Assembly (NCBI RefSeq): GCF_029889905.1
Contig: NZ_JARANZ010000001.1
Span: forward strand, 434,001-498,000
Direction of reading: 5' to 3'
Source: Chromohalobacter sp. 11-W
GTDB lineage: Bacteria; Pseudomonadota; Gammaproteobacteria; Pseudomonadales; Halomonadaceae
DNA: 64,000 nt
Shown here: positions 46,323 through 54,900 of the stretch, in pieces
How positions within the stretch are numbered: the stretch's first letter is position 1
Layout: each line of letters opens with the position of its first letter
Notes under the pieces: model-generated
Told to the model about the DNA's origin: nothing
The model's database searches: none
Seen by the model: only the letters and a program-made list of their open reading frames with translations
Translations under genes and position numbers: made by a program

Positions 46323-47564
46323 ATGAATGCCTTTGCCGAGACGATGCTTGATGTGGCGCGTGTGCGTAGCGACTTCCCGATCCTCGAACGGGAAGTCCAC
46401 GGCAAGCCGTTGATCTATCTGGACAACGCGGCGACCAGTCAGACGCCGACGGCGGTCATCGATACGCTGGACGATTACTATCGGCGCTATAACGCCAACA
46501 TCCATCGTGGGCTGCATACCTTGGCCGACGAGGCCACGGCGGCTTACGAGGGCACGCGCGAGAAGGTGCGTGCTTGGCTGGGCGCGGCGTCGCATCGCGA
46601 GATCGTCTTCACGCGCGGCACCACCGAGGCGATCAACCTGGTCGCCAATAGCTGGGGGCGGGCTAATCTGCGCCCGGGTGACGAGATCATCGTCTCGTTG
46701 ATGGAGCACCATTCGAATATCGTGCCTTGGCAGATGCTGGCCGAGGCGCTGGACGTCACGCTCAAGGTGATTCCGGTCGATGAGCGCGGCGTGATCGACC
46801 AAGCGGCTTACCGGGACATGCTGGGCGAGCGCACGCGTCTGGTGTGCGTCAATCACGTCTCGAATGCGCTGGGCACCGTCAATCCGGTAGCGGAAATGGC
46901 GCGCGCGGCGCATGAGCATGGTGCGCTGATCCTGGTCGACGGTGCCCAGGCGGTGCCGCATCAACGCGTCGATGTCCAGGCGCTGGACGTCGACTTCTAT
47001 GCGTTCTCGGGCCACAAGGCGTACGGCCCCACCGGCGTGGGCGTTCTCTATGGCCGCGAGGCCTTGCTCGAGGCGATGCCGCCTTGGCAGGGCGGTGGCG
47101 AGATGATCAGCCGCGTGTCTTTCGAGAAGGGCACGGTTTACAGCGAGATTCCGCACAAGTTCGAAGCCGGGACACCGGCTATTGCGGAAGTGATCGCCTT
47201 GGGGGCGGCGCTCGACTGGATAGCGGAGACCGGCATCGACCTGATGGCGGCGTGGGAGCATTACCTGCTCGAACGCGCCACCGATAAGCTGAAGGAGGTC
47301 GATGGCCTGCGCATGATCGGCACGGCACCGGACAAGGTGAGTGTTCTTTCGTTCGTGGTCGACGGTGCCCACTCCCAAGATATTGGCCTGCTGATCGATC
47401 AGCTTGGCGTGGCGATCCGCACCGGGCATCATTGTGCCCAACCGGTGCTTGCCAGCATGGGACTCGATGCGACGTGTCGTGCCTCTTTGGCTGCGTACAA
47501 CACGCCGGAAGAGGTCGATGCGTTCGTCGAAGCCTTACAGAAAGTCATCGCCATGGTGCGCTAA
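46323..47564 (+). CDS. sufS: Cysteine desulfurase SufS
   Basis: 413-aa PLP enzyme of group II that takes sulfur from cysteine for cluster assembly. The PLP lysine is Lys232 in FSGHKAYGPTG. The HHCAQP segment and catalytic Cys385 in ATCRASLAAYNT match SufS. The start is ATG 46323; the frame runs back into sufD without homology. No sufE or sufU sulfur acceptor is visible in the operon. Confidence 0.95.
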   Translation: MNAFAETMLDVARVRSDFPILEREVHGKPLIYLDNAATSQTPTAVIDTLDDYYRRYNANIHRGLHTLADEATAAYEGTREKVRAWLGAASHREIVFTRGTTEAINLVANSWGRANLRPGDEIIVSLMEHHSNIVPWQMLAEALDVTLKVIPVDERGVIDQAAYRDMLGERTRLVCVNHVSNALGTVNPVAEMARAAHEHGALILVDGAQAVPHQRVDVQALDVDFYAFSGHKAYGPTGVGVLYGREALLEAMPPWQGGGEMISRVSFEKGTVYSEIPHKFEAGTPAIAEVIALGAALDWIAETGIDLMAAWEHYLLERATDKLKEVDGLRMIGTAPDKVSVLSFVVDGAHSQDIGLLIDQLGVAIRTGHHCAQPVLASMGLDATCRASLAAYNTPEEVDAFVEALQKVIAMVR

Positions 47565-47574
47565 CGGAGACGGC

Positions 47575-48138
47575 ATGGATCAACTGCAAAGCCTCTACAA
47601 GGGGCAAGAAATGCCCTTGCAGCGCGATGTCGAGGCGATTTCGATTCCCTTCGGCAAGAGCGTGACCTTGACCGAGGATAGTATCGTCTCGGTGATGCAG
47701 GCCAAGGGTGGAACGGTCAGTGTCGGCTTCGAGGGACGCATGTTCCTGATCGAGGGGCACGACCTCGATGCGCTGGGACTCGAAGCAGTGTCGCGTGCGT
47801 CCCTTCCCGAGGGAGCCAGCGATGAGCAGCTCGAGGCCTTCATCTGGGCGCAGTTGCGGACTTGTTTCGACCCGGAGATTCCGGTCAATATCGTTGATCT
47901 GGGCTTGGTCTACGGGTGTCGTATCGAGCATCTTCTAAGTGGCGAGACCATGGTCACCATTCGCATGACGTTGACCGCGCCAGGCTGCGGCATGGGAGAG
48001 GTGATCGCCGAAGATGCCCGACGCAAGCTCCAGGGCGCTGCGCAAGTGTCCAAGGTGCACGTCGAGATCGTTTTCGACCCGCCCTGGAGCCGTGAGATGA
48101 TGACGGAGGAGGCGAGGCTGGAACTGGGCATGTTCTAG
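47575..48138 (+). CDS. sufT: SufT, DUF59 Fe-S carrier/maturation protein
   Basis: 187 aa from the ATG at 47575 with GGAGA before it. The C-terminal MIP18/DUF59 domain contains TCFDPEIPVNIVDLGLVYG and TAPGCGMGEVIAED (conserved Cys). The N-terminal extension (1-75, including PFGKSVTLTEDS) is typical of SufT. It probably helps in Fe-S maturation under high demand. It closes the operon; sufA is absent, which may be compensated elsewhere. Confidence 0.92.
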   Translation: MDQLQSLYKGQEMPLQRDVEAISIPFGKSVTLTEDSIVSVMQAKGGTVSVGFEGRMFLIEGHDLDALGLEAVSRASLPEGASDEQLEAFIWAQLRTCFDPEIPVNIVDLGLVYGCRIEHLLSGETMVTIRMTLTAPGCGMGEVIAEDARRKLQGAAQVSKVHVEIVFDPPWSREMMTEEARLELGMF

Positions 48139-48170
48139 GACGAGGTCTTAGTCGCTCTCTTTCTCATGGT

Positions 48171-48194
48171 GGGGCGTAGCTAACGCCCCTTATT
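48171..48194 (+). terminator. suf operon terminator
   Basis: Stem GGGGCGT/ACGCCCC with an AGCTA loop followed by TTATT, 33 bp after sufT. The T-run is imperfect. Confidence 0.55.
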
Positions 48195-48208
48195 CGTTGG
48201 AGATCCGC

Positions 48209-48901
48209 ATGCCGCGAGAAAACGGTCGCCGGGGGCTGATCCGGTGGGGATGGCGACTGCTCAAGTGGTGTCTTGTCGGCGTGATCTTCATGTTCGCCGT
48301 GGTGGTGGCGCTCAATGTCTGGGTGTTCGCCAAGACGGCTGGCCGTATTCATCACGATGCGCTCGTGTGCGATGCCGAGCCGGTCGGACTGGTCTTCGGG
48401 ACCGCCGAAGGACTTCGTGGCGGCGGCCACAATCCCTATTTCGCCGCGCGCATGGAAGCCGCAGCGCAACTGCTGCGCCTGGGGCGTGTCCAGCACCTTT
48501 TGCTTTCCGGTGACAATCGCACGCGCTACTACAATGAGCCCGTTTCGATGTGGCGCTCATTGCGTGCGCGTAACGTCGATAGTGACGATATGACGCTCGA
48601 CTATGCCGGTTTCAGCACCTTCGATAGTGTCGTGCGGGCGCGCCGTGTCTTCGGGGCCGAGCACGTGCTGATGATCTCGCAGGCGTGGCACTTGCCGCGT
48701 GCTCTGTTCATCGCCGATGCGGTCGGTTTGAAGGCGGAAGGGTGCGCTGTGCCAGACGGTCGGGTTGGAGGCGAGTGGCAGCTTTGGCTACGCGAATGGT
48801 TGGCACGTGCAGCGACCGTCGGTGATATCTACCTATGGGATAGGGTGCCTTACTTTCTCGGGCCGCCTGAAACGTTGCCTATTCGCAAGAAGGAGGAGTG
48901 A
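48209..48901 (+). CDS. SanA-like (DUF218/YdcF family) membrane protein
   Basis: 230 aa from ATG 48209 (GGAG upstream). One N-terminal membrane helix (residues about 15-42) anchors a periplasmic DUF218 domain: GLVFGTAEGLRGGGHNPYFAARMEAA, LLLSGDNRTRYYNEP, TFDSVVRARRVFG, and ISQAWHLPRALFIA. SanA in E. coli affects the envelope permeability barrier to vancomycin. The same role here is an inference from family likeness. Confidence 0.88.
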   Translation: MPRENGRRGLIRWGWRLLKWCLVGVIFMFAVVVALNVWVFAKTAGRIHHDALVCDAEPVGLVFGTAEGLRGGGHNPYFAARMEAAAQLLRLGRVQHLLLSGDNRTRYYNEPVSMWRSLRARNVDSDDMTLDYAGFSTFDSVVRARRVFGAEHVLMISQAWHLPRALFIADAVGLKAEGCAVPDGRVGGEWQLWLREWLARAATVGDIYLWDRVPYFLGPPETLPIRKKEE

Positions 48902-48919
48902 TAGTGCCCGAGATGGGTA

Positions 48920-49354
48920 TCAGCGCTTGTGCTGTGCATTGAGTTCGCGGATCAACGCCCGGCAATTCTTCCAGCAGCGCTCCAGCGCCGGTTCTACGGC
49001 ATCAGGGAGGGGATGAGTGAATGCCGTGCCCATTGCTTGCATCAACACGCGCTCCTGCTCGAGTAGCTCGCCTAGCAGCACCTGGCTGTCGTTGCCCACG
49101 AAGCTCTTGATACGACTCCATAGCCAGAGATAGTCATCGCGCTCCACGTCGGCATCGCGTGGTAAAATATCGAGATGTTCCTTGGCCAGTTTCTGCAGCT
49201 CGCGCATGGCCTGGCCGCGCTCTTCATAATGCGGCTTCAGACGATCGCGCAGCGCGGGACGCAGGCGCTCGAAATTGTCCTGGAAATAATCGAGACTGTC
49301 GGCCAGCGCTTCCAGCACGCTGTCCATCGCCACTTGGCGATTATCGAGAAACAT
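48920..49354 (-). CDS. Hypothetical helical protein
   Basis: 144 aa, soluble, predicted nearly all-helical with many charged residues (ALADSLDYFQDNFERL, ALRDRLKPHYEERG). There is no signal peptide or metal motif, and I do not recognise a family. The start at 49354 sits 8 bp behind a CCTCC-complement (GGAGG) site, which supports it as real. It lies between a SanA-like gene (convergent) and rimK; its place downstream of rimK on the same strand does not by itself show a link. Confidence 0.7.
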   Translation of the reverse strand: MFLDNRQVAMDSVLEALADSLDYFQDNFERLRPALRDRLKPHYEERGQAMRELQKLAKEHLDILPRDADVERDDYLWLWSRIKSFVGNDSQVLLGELLEQERVLMQAMGTAFTHPLPDAVEPALERCWKNCRALIRELNAQHKR

Positions 49355-49424
49355 GGGCGGTCACCTCCTCCGGTGACGCAAATTGTGCGGGTGGAAACAG
49401 CGTTTTGCTACCCCGGTAGCAAGA

Positions 49425-49453
49425 AAATTTCCCCGTGTGGCACGGCACACGGG
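49425..49453 (-). terminator. rimK terminator
   Basis: On the minus strand an 8-bp stem, CCCGTGTG/CACACGGG (49432-49453), is followed by GAAATTTTC. It lies 12 bp after the rimK stop; the strength is modest. Confidence 0.55.
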
Positions 49454-49464
49454 AGATGCCTTGC

Positions 49465-50373
49465 TTAGCCCTTGGGTTTGGGAGGCGCTTTGCGTGGGGT
49501 GGCACCATTTTTCGCAATGTAATCGATGATCTGCCCGGCAATATCCTTGCCTGTGGCGGTTTCGATACCCTGCAAGCCCGGCGAAGAATTGACCTCCATG
49601 ATCACGGGACCGTGGTTGGAGCGTAGTAGATCCACACCAGCGACGCGCAGGCCCATCGCCTTGGCAGCACGGATGGCCGTGGAACGCTCTTCCGGGGTAA
49701 TGCGTATGACACTGGCGGTACCGCCACGGTGGAGATTGGAACGGAACTCACCTTCAAGCGCCTGACGCTTCATGGCGGCGACCACCTTGTCGCCGATCAC
49801 CAGACAGCGGACATCGGCGCCTTTGGCCTCCTTGATGTATTCCTGGACCATGATGTTGGCCTTCATGCCCATGAAGGCCTGGATGACCGATTCGGCGGCC
49901 TGGTTGGTTTCCGCCAAGACCACGCCGATGCCCTGAGTGCCCTCGAGCAGCTTGATGACCAGTGGCGCGCCTTTGACCATGGTGATCAGATCTGGAATAT
50001 CGTCCGGTGAATGGGCGAACCCGGTGACCGGAAGCCCTAGACCCTTGCGTGACAGCAATTGCAGAGAGCGCAGCTTGTCGCGTGAGCGCGTGATCGACAC
50101 CGAGTCGTTGAGCACATAGGTGCTCATCATCTCGAACTGGCGCAACACGGCGCAGCCGTAGAAGGTCACGGAGGCACCGATGCGCGGCACGATGGCGTCG
50201 AACGGCTCGATTTCCTCGCCTTTGTAGTGAATCGACGGCCGGTGTGAGGCGATGTTCATATAGCAGCGCAGCGTATCGACCACCCGGGCGGTGTGCCCGC
50301 GCGCTTCGGCAGCCTCGATCAGACGCCGCGTCGAGTACAGTCTGCGATTGCGTGAAAGAATGCCGATATGCAT
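49465..50373 (-). CDS. rimK: RimK-type ATP-grasp ligase
   Basis: 302 aa from ATG 50373 ([23 protein letters not shown]). The enzyme adds glutamates to the C-terminus of ribosomal protein S6 in E. coli. The ATP-grasp domain is seen in [56 protein letters not shown] and [15 protein letters not shown]. It is paired with rimB just upstream, which matches the Pseudomonas rim arrangement without rimA. Confidence 0.95.
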   Translation of the reverse strand: MHIGILSRNRRLYSTRRLIEAAEARGHTARVVDTLRCYMNIASHRPSIHYKGEEIEPFDAIVPRIGASVTFYGCAVLRQFEMMSTYVLNDSVSITRSRDKLRSLQLLSRKGLGLPVTGFAHSPDDIPDLITMVKGAPLVIKLLEGTQGIGVVLAETNQAAESVIQAFMGMKANIMVQEYIKEAKGADVRCLVIGDKVVAAMKRQALEGEFRSNLHRGGTASVIRITPEERSTAIRAAKAMGLRVAGVDLLRSNHGPVIMEVNSSPGLQGIETATGKDIAGQIIDYIAKNGATPRKAPPKPKG

Positions 50374-50406
50374 GGTCGTCTCCACTCGATAGCGATGCCG
50401 GCGGGA

Positions 50407-50844
50407 TCAAGGCTCGCCGTGCAGGAAGGCCGCGCCGGGCGCGACCAGAAGGCGGCGCAGCGCGCGCCGTCCAAGCAGCATGGGGTGGCGCATGCTACGC
50501 CGGTCGGTCAAGGTCAGTTCGATAGGATAGTCGAGTCCCCCGAGTTGCATGTGCGTTCGGATGACATGGCGCCATTGCTCGAACCCGTTGGAACTCCTGA
50601 CCTTGCGGCGGTCGTACAGGGGGAGTTCCAGCGTATGCGATGGGGCGTCGGGACCACCGCTGCGCGTAATGAAACGCACCCAAAGATGCCCTTGCCGCTC
50701 GAATGTCTCGATGTCTTCGGCATGCAGCGCCGAGGTGCGCGCTCCCGTATCGATCTTAGCGCACAGCGTCAGGCCCAGCTCCGGCAGGGTGACCATTTCG
50801 CGCCGGCCGATGACGGCCTTGGCTTGATAGGGTGGTGCTTTCAT
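50407..50844 (-). CDS. rimB: RimB, retropepsin-like protease (PF05618)
   Basis: 145 aa. The segment CAKIDTGARTSALHAEDI is the aspartic-protease-like DTGA motif of the RimB/ATP-grasp-associated family, and LGRRALRRL near the end belongs to it too. In pseudomonads RimB works with RimK to tune the glutamate tails on S6. It is 33 bp upstream of rimK on the same strand and 3 bp after the DUF3549 gene. Confidence 0.9.
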   Translation of the reverse strand: MKAPPYQAKAVIGRREMVTLPELGLTLCAKIDTGARTSALHAEDIETFERQGHLWVRFITRSGGPDAPSHTLELPLYDRRKVRSSNGFEQWRHVIRTHMQLGGLDYPIELTLTDRRSMRHPMLLGRRALRRLLVAPGAAFLHGEP

Positions 50845-50847
50845 GCA

Positions 50848-51882
50848 TCAACGATCCAGTTCGGCCAAGCGTAGGCCGATAGGAGAGTCGGCACTCGCTT
50901 GGCGCAGCGTCATTAATACCGGTAGGCGCAAGCGTGGCACAAGCGCCAGGTCACGTACCAGTGCGGTGAAGTTAGCGTGTGGCGTTTCCGCTAGTCGGGT
51001 GAGAAACCGCGGTAAGCGTTGCTCATCCTCGAGATGCATCCAGCCACGCGCGGCCATGGCGGCGAGTACATCGGGACCGCAGGCCGCTGGGTCATCGAGT
51101 AGCGTATCGTACCAGGCGCCGACTCGTGAATCGTGGCTGCTGCCCAGGGCGCGAATCACCGCGCATACGGTTTCGAGATCCCCCGCGCGTGCTGCTGCTT
51201 CGGCACGTTCGCGAAGCGGCTCTACGCATGCCGAGGCCACGTCTCGATGCTCCATACAGTAGCAAAGCGGCCGCAGGACCTCGACCGGTAGTACGGGGAT
51301 ACGCTCTGCCAGGCGAGCTTCTTCCACGCTTTCGAGGCGGGCCACGAGATCGGCAATTCCCTGCAGGCCGAGCATTTGCCAGTCGACGCTGGTGTCGGCA
51401 TCGATCAGGTAGGCGTGGGCCGGTGCATGGTACTTGCTGGCCGGTTGGGCAAAGTCGCGGGCGGCCTGGGCGTGCAATATGGCTTGTTGTGTAAGGTCGG
51501 GGGTAAAGACCAATGGGTTGTCGCGCATCAAGTTGTCGATGTGCGGTGCCTCGTCGCGTCCGACACTTTCCACCGTGCGACCCAAGGTTTCGATGAGGCG
51601 CTCGAGGAAGGCGTCGCGCGGCCCGGGGACCAGCATGCCTTGCTCGTCCAGGGGCAGGGCCAAGAACCAGATCAAGGGCTCGCTTGCGGCATCGTTGCCT
51701 AGACGGAACGCGCATGCCAGCCGTGCTTGGCCGTTCCAGGGCAAGGGCCAGGGGGTGGCTCCGGCTTCGAACTCGGCGAGCCGCGAGAATTCGAAAGGTG
51801 CGATGCGGCGCCCCATGTCGAAAAGGCGTACGTCCGCACCGGTACGTTGGAAAAATTCACTGAGCGTGGTGATCGACTGCAT
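50848..51882 (-). CDS. DUF3549 family protein
   Basis: 344 aa from ATG 51882 with GGAGG before it; the open frame extends 30 more codons. It is a soluble protein resembling DUF3549 (start MQSITTLSEFFQRTGADVRLFDMGRRI). The helical C-terminal half has HEAT-like alternating patterns. The function is unknown. It lies 3 bp upstream of rimB and so may be translated with rimB and rimK. Confidence 0.8.
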   Translation of the reverse strand: MQSITTLSEFFQRTGADVRLFDMGRRIAPFEFSRLAEFEAGATPWPLPWNGQARLACAFRLGNDAASEPLIWFLALPLDEQGMLVPGPRDAFLERLIETLGRTVESVGRDEAPHIDNLMRDNPLVFTPDLTQQAILHAQAARDFAQPASKYHAPAHAYLIDADTSVDWQMLGLQGIADLVARLESVEEARLAERIPVLPVEVLRPLCYCMEHRDVASACVEPLRERAEAAARAGDLETVCAVIRALGSSHDSRVGAWYDTLLDDPAACGPDVLAAMAARGWMHLEDEQRLPRFLTRLAETPHANFTALVRDLALVPRLRLPVLMTLRQASADSPIGLRLAELDR

Positions 51883-52008
51883 GCTGCCTCCGGGATCGAG
51901 GCCGGCACTGTAGCGTTCAAGGATGGCGCTGACCAGCCCCAGGTTGGTCAAAAAATAAACGCTTGCTGCCAAGCGGCGTCATCCATGGGCAAACGAAGGT
52001 TGTCCCAC

Positions 52009-52047
52009 GTTTATCCACAATCCCGTCCCAATGAACTGTGGGTAAAC
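52009..52047. promoter_or_regulatory. Inverted TTATCCACA-type repeat between DUF3549 and yqcC
   Basis: GTTTATCCACA (52009-52019) and TGTGGGTAAAC (52037-52047) form an inverted repeat with one mismatch. The left half contains the perfect DnaA box TTATCCACA; the right half one mismatch. It is placed between divergent genes. Confidence 0.55.
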
Positions 52048-52138
52048 GGCCTTCTGGGGAGAAACCGTCTACGAGGTGGTCAATCGCCCATGGTGAACGC
52101 GATAATGGGGAAGTATTCAACCCTTTTCAGGAGACGAG

Positions 52139-52465
52139 ATGACGGCTCATGACGACTTGATGAAAGCATTGGAAAACTTGATCGCGACATTACGCAGTGC
52201 CGATATGTGGCGGGTGGAAGAGCCATCCGCAGCGGCTTTCGCCAGCCAGCAGCCATTTTGCGTCGATACCATGGCGATGCCGCAGTGGCTGCGCTATGTC
52301 TTCGTCGCGCGGCTCGAAACGCTGGCCGAGACCGAGTCACCGTTGCCGGCGTCCTGTGATGTCGCGCCCGCTGTGGATACCTATCTGAAAGAGGCTCCGT
52401 CCAGCGTGCGTCGCGTGGTCACCGACGCCGTGGCCGAGGTCGACCGAGTCGTTACCGAGGCATGA
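52139..52465 (+). CDS. yqcC: YqcC family protein (DUF446)
   Basis: 108 aa, the usual small size. The conserved core QPFCVDTMAMPQWLRYVFVARL corresponds to QPFFMDTM..LEWLQWVLIPRM of E. coli YqcC. In enterobacteria the gene accompanies truC; here truC is not adjacent. The function is unknown. A GGAG site precedes the ATG. Confidence 0.88.
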   Translation: MTAHDDLMKALENLIATLRSADMWRVEEPSAAAFASQQPFCVDTMAMPQWLRYVFVARLETLAETESPLPASCDVAPAVDTYLKEAPSSVRRVVTDAVAEVDRVVTEA

Positions 52466-52483
52466 GGTGCATGGCCAGATACG

Positions 52484-52512
52484 AAAACGCCGGGCACAGA
52501 GCCCGGCGTTTT
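52484..52512. terminator. Bidirectional terminator between yqcC and the porin gene
   Basis: AAAACGCCGGGC/GCCCGGCGTTTT, a perfect 12-bp stem with an ACAGA loop and A/T tracts on both sides. It serves both convergent genes. Confidence 0.9.
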
Positions 52513-52535
52513 ATCAGCGCACTGACGTGTGCTGC

Positions 52536-53123
52536 TTAGAAGCGATAGCTGAGACCGCCACCCACGGTGACCGGGTCCAGGTCGATCGAGCCGGCTGAGT
52601 TGCCATTGATGTCGACGTCGGAATCCACATCGGTGTAGCTGGCGAAGCCGTTGAAGGCCAGGTTCTCGGTCACGAACAGGTCGACGCCCAGTTCACCGAC
52701 GGCACCCCAAGAGTCGTCCATATCGGCGCTCTGGCCGTTAGCGAGGTTTTCGCTGGAAAACTTGGTGTAGTTGACACCGGCACCGGCATAGGGCTGAACG
52801 CGCGAGTCAGTGCCACCCAGCGGATAGTATTGCAGCGTCAGATTGATCGGGCGCTGCTCGAAGTCGCCGTTGACTCCATTGGTCGAGAAGTCGTGCTCGA
52901 ACTTCTCACTGGAGCTCAGGGCAACACCCAGCTTGTCGTGGAAGAGGTAGCCAACGCTACCCATGAAGCCATTCTCGTCATCGACATGGCTGTCATCGAT
53001 ATCGCTCTTGGCGATATCGCCGCGCACGAAGAAGTCGCCTGCGTCATAGGCGAGAGCAGCCTGGGTACCGAAAGCGCAGGTGCCGGCCAGTACGAGAGCG
53101 GAAAAAAGTTTGGTCTTGGTCAT
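52536..53123 (-). CDS. OmpW-like outer-membrane beta-barrel protein
   Basis: 195 aa from ATG 53123 with an AAAGGAG site. The signal peptide is residues 1-23 (ending AALA). Alternating strands, acidic loops (DSHVDDENG, DVDSDVDINGNSAGSIDLD) and a C-terminal aromatic residue in GGGLSYRF fit a small eight-stranded barrel of the OmpW/OmpX kind. The acidic loops suit a salty environment. The transported compound is unknown. Confidence 0.85.
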   Translation of the reverse strand: MTKTKLFSALVLAGTCAFGTQAALAYDAGDFFVRGDIAKSDIDDSHVDDENGFMGSVGYLFHDKLGVALSSSEKFEHDFSTNGVNGDFEQRPINLTLQYYPLGGTDSRVQPYAGAGVNYTKFSSENLANGQSADMDDSWGAVGELGVDLFVTENLAFNGFASYTDVDSDVDINGNSAGSIDLDPVTVGGGLSYRF

Positions 53124-53181
53124 GGGACACTCCTTTGGGTTACAGCGCCGTATCGAACGGCGTTTCCGTATCAACGCTTGC

Positions 53182-53232
53182 AGTATAGGAAACAGTGTTT
53201 TTTAAGTCCAGAAGAATTTTCAAACACTGTTT
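53182..53232 (-). promoter_or_regulatory. Promoter and inverted-repeat operator of the porin gene
   Basis: On the minus strand the -10 TATACT lies at 53182-53187. A perfect 11-bp inverted repeat, AAACAGTGTTT (53190-53200) and AAACACTGTTT (53222-53232), covers the spacer and the region above -35. This suits a dimeric repressor or activator such as a TetR protein. The -35 is poor. The remaining 200 bp to the GT2 gene hold no gene. Confidence 0.6.
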
Positions 53233-53432
53233 TCTTCCGTTGAGCGAGTCTGATCCACCATGATGGGCGCGTTTGGCATCATAGGGCTGGCGTGGCATCG
53301 AAAGGGTCGCATTCGCCAAGAGGGTGAAAAACCTCTTAACTGCCAAGAGCGCCCATTGCGAAGGCGTGCGTTGATGGGATGTCGACGTTGAGTCGATGGT
53401 TGATCGTGTCGAGCTAAAAAGCGGAGGAAAAG

Positions 53433-54452
53433 ATGGAACTATCATCGTCGGCGGGCGATAGGGTGCAGGGAGAAGGCTCCGGTGCTGATTGGCTGTTGTC
53501 CATCGTGGTGCCTGTCATGAACGAAGAAGCCGCCATAGCGGGGTTTCTGCAAGCGATCCGTGACGCTCTTGAGGGCCATGTTGCGCGCTGGGAAGTGCTC
53601 TTTGTCGATGACGGGTCGCAGGATGCGACCCTGACCAGCTTGCGTCACGCGCATGAGCGAGACGCCCGCGTGCGCTACCTCTCGTTGACCCGTAACTTCG
53701 GCAAGGAGGCGGCGCTATCGGCGGGGCTCGCGCATGCCCGTGGTGAGGCCATCGTCCCCATGGATGTCGATCTTCAGGATCCGCCAGAGGTGATCCTCGA
53801 GTTCGTGCGCCTGTGGCGTGAGGAAGGCTATGACATGGTCTATGGCGTGCGCGGTACTCGTGACGAGGATACTCATACCAAACGTGCCACTGCCGGCTTG
53901 TTCTATCGCTTCTTCAACCGCATGGCGGAGACGCCGATTCCGCGTAACGCGGGGGACTTCCGGCTCATGGATCGGTGCGTGGTCGAGGCTATCAACCGCT
54001 TGCCGGAACGCAGCCGGTTCATGAAGGGATTATTCTCCTGGCCGGGGTATCGCACCACTGGGGTTTACTACGCACGCCCTTCGCGTGAAACCGGGCAGAG
54101 TAAGTTCAACTACTGGAAGCTGTGGAACTTCGCACTGGACGGTGTGGTGAGCTTTTCCACTTGGCCGCTGCGGATCTGGTCCTACTTCGGGGCGGTGATC
54201 GCCTTGATCGCTTTCTTGTATATCGTGTTGCTGGTGGGACGTGTGGTGCTATTTGGCAGTGATGTGCCGGGCTATGCGTCGCTGATGACGGCGATCCTAT
54301 TTTTCGGCGGCATGCAATTGTTGTCGATCGGCGTGTTGGGGGAGTACGTGGGGCGGCTCTTCATCGAGGCCAAGCATCGGCCGCTCTACCTGGTCGCCGA
54401 GGATAGCGAGACGCCACGCGCGTCGCGTCGTCGAGGTGACGACGAGTCATGA
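53433..54452 (+). CDS. GT2 polyprenyl-phosphate glycosyltransferase (GtrB-like)
   Basis: 339 aa. The GT-A domain includes SIVVPVMNEEAAIAGF, LFVDDGSQDAT, and the DXD-like PMDVDLQDPPEVI. Two C-terminal membrane helices (about 240-300) and GQSKFNYWKLWNFALDGVVSFSTWPLR follow. Such enzymes put a sugar on undecaprenyl phosphate at the inner membrane. It overlaps the gtrA-like gene by 4 bp, making a GtrB-GtrA pair; no third specific transferase is seen. Confidence 0.9.
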   Translation: MELSSSAGDRVQGEGSGADWLLSIVVPVMNEEAAIAGFLQAIRDALEGHVARWEVLFVDDGSQDATLTSLRHAHERDARVRYLSLTRNFGKEAALSAGLAHARGEAIVPMDVDLQDPPEVILEFVRLWREEGYDMVYGVRGTRDEDTHTKRATAGLFYRFFNRMAETPIPRNAGDFRLMDRCVVEAINRLPERSRFMKGLFSWPGYRTTGVYYARPSRETGQSKFNYWKLWNFALDGVVSFSTWPLRIWSYFGAVIALIAFLYIVLLVGRVVLFGSDVPGYASLMTAILFFGGMQLLSIGVLGEYVGRLFIEAKHRPLYLVAEDSETPRASRRRGDDES

Positions 54453-54835
54453 GTCGGCTCGTGGGGGAGGCTGGCACTGCTGCGCGCTTCGGGCTCGTCG
54501 GGGGCATCGCCACGGGGCTGCATTTGCTAGTGGCGGGCGTGCTGCTCGGGCTTTGGCCGGGTATGTCCGAATTCGCGGCGAATCTCGTGGCATTCTTGGC
54601 GGCTTTTCAGGTGTCGTTGATCGGTCATCGGCGCGTCACCTTTCGCCGGCGTGGCCGGGCAAGGCGTTTCTTCCTGGTGGCGGCGTTGGGATTCGCCCTT
54701 AACAACGGGGTATTGGCTGCTTTATTGGCCGTGACCCCGCTAAGCGGCTTTATCGCCGTGGCGATCGCGACATTGATGGTGCCGGTGCTCACTTACCTGG
54801 CGTCGCGCTTCTGGGCCTTTGGTGCGCCCCCGTGA
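54449..54835 (+). CDS. GtrA-family membrane protein
   Basis: 128 aa with four hydrophobic helices (ARFGLVGGIATGLHLLVAGVLLGL onwards) and the family end TYLASRFWAF. GtrA proteins are proposed flippases of undecaprenyl-linked sugars. It is translationally coupled to the GT2 gene and followed by a terminator. Confidence 0.88.
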   Translation: MSRLVGEAGTAARFGLVGGIATGLHLLVAGVLLGLWPGMSEFAANLVAFLAAFQVSLIGHRRVTFRRRGRARRFFLVAALGFALNNGVLAALLAVTPLSGFIAVAIATLMVPVLTYLASRFWAFGAPP

Positions 54836-54846
54836 CCGACCATCAA

Positions 54847-54870
54847 AAAGGGCTCCCGCAGGAGCCCTTT
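54847..54870. terminator. Bidirectional terminator between gtrA and putP
   Basis: AAAGGGCTCC/GGAGCCCTTT, a 10-bp stem with a CGCA loop, between convergent genes. Confidence 0.85.
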
Positions 54871-54900
54871 CACTAATCGGCGTGCGCTATGCGCGCTCTT

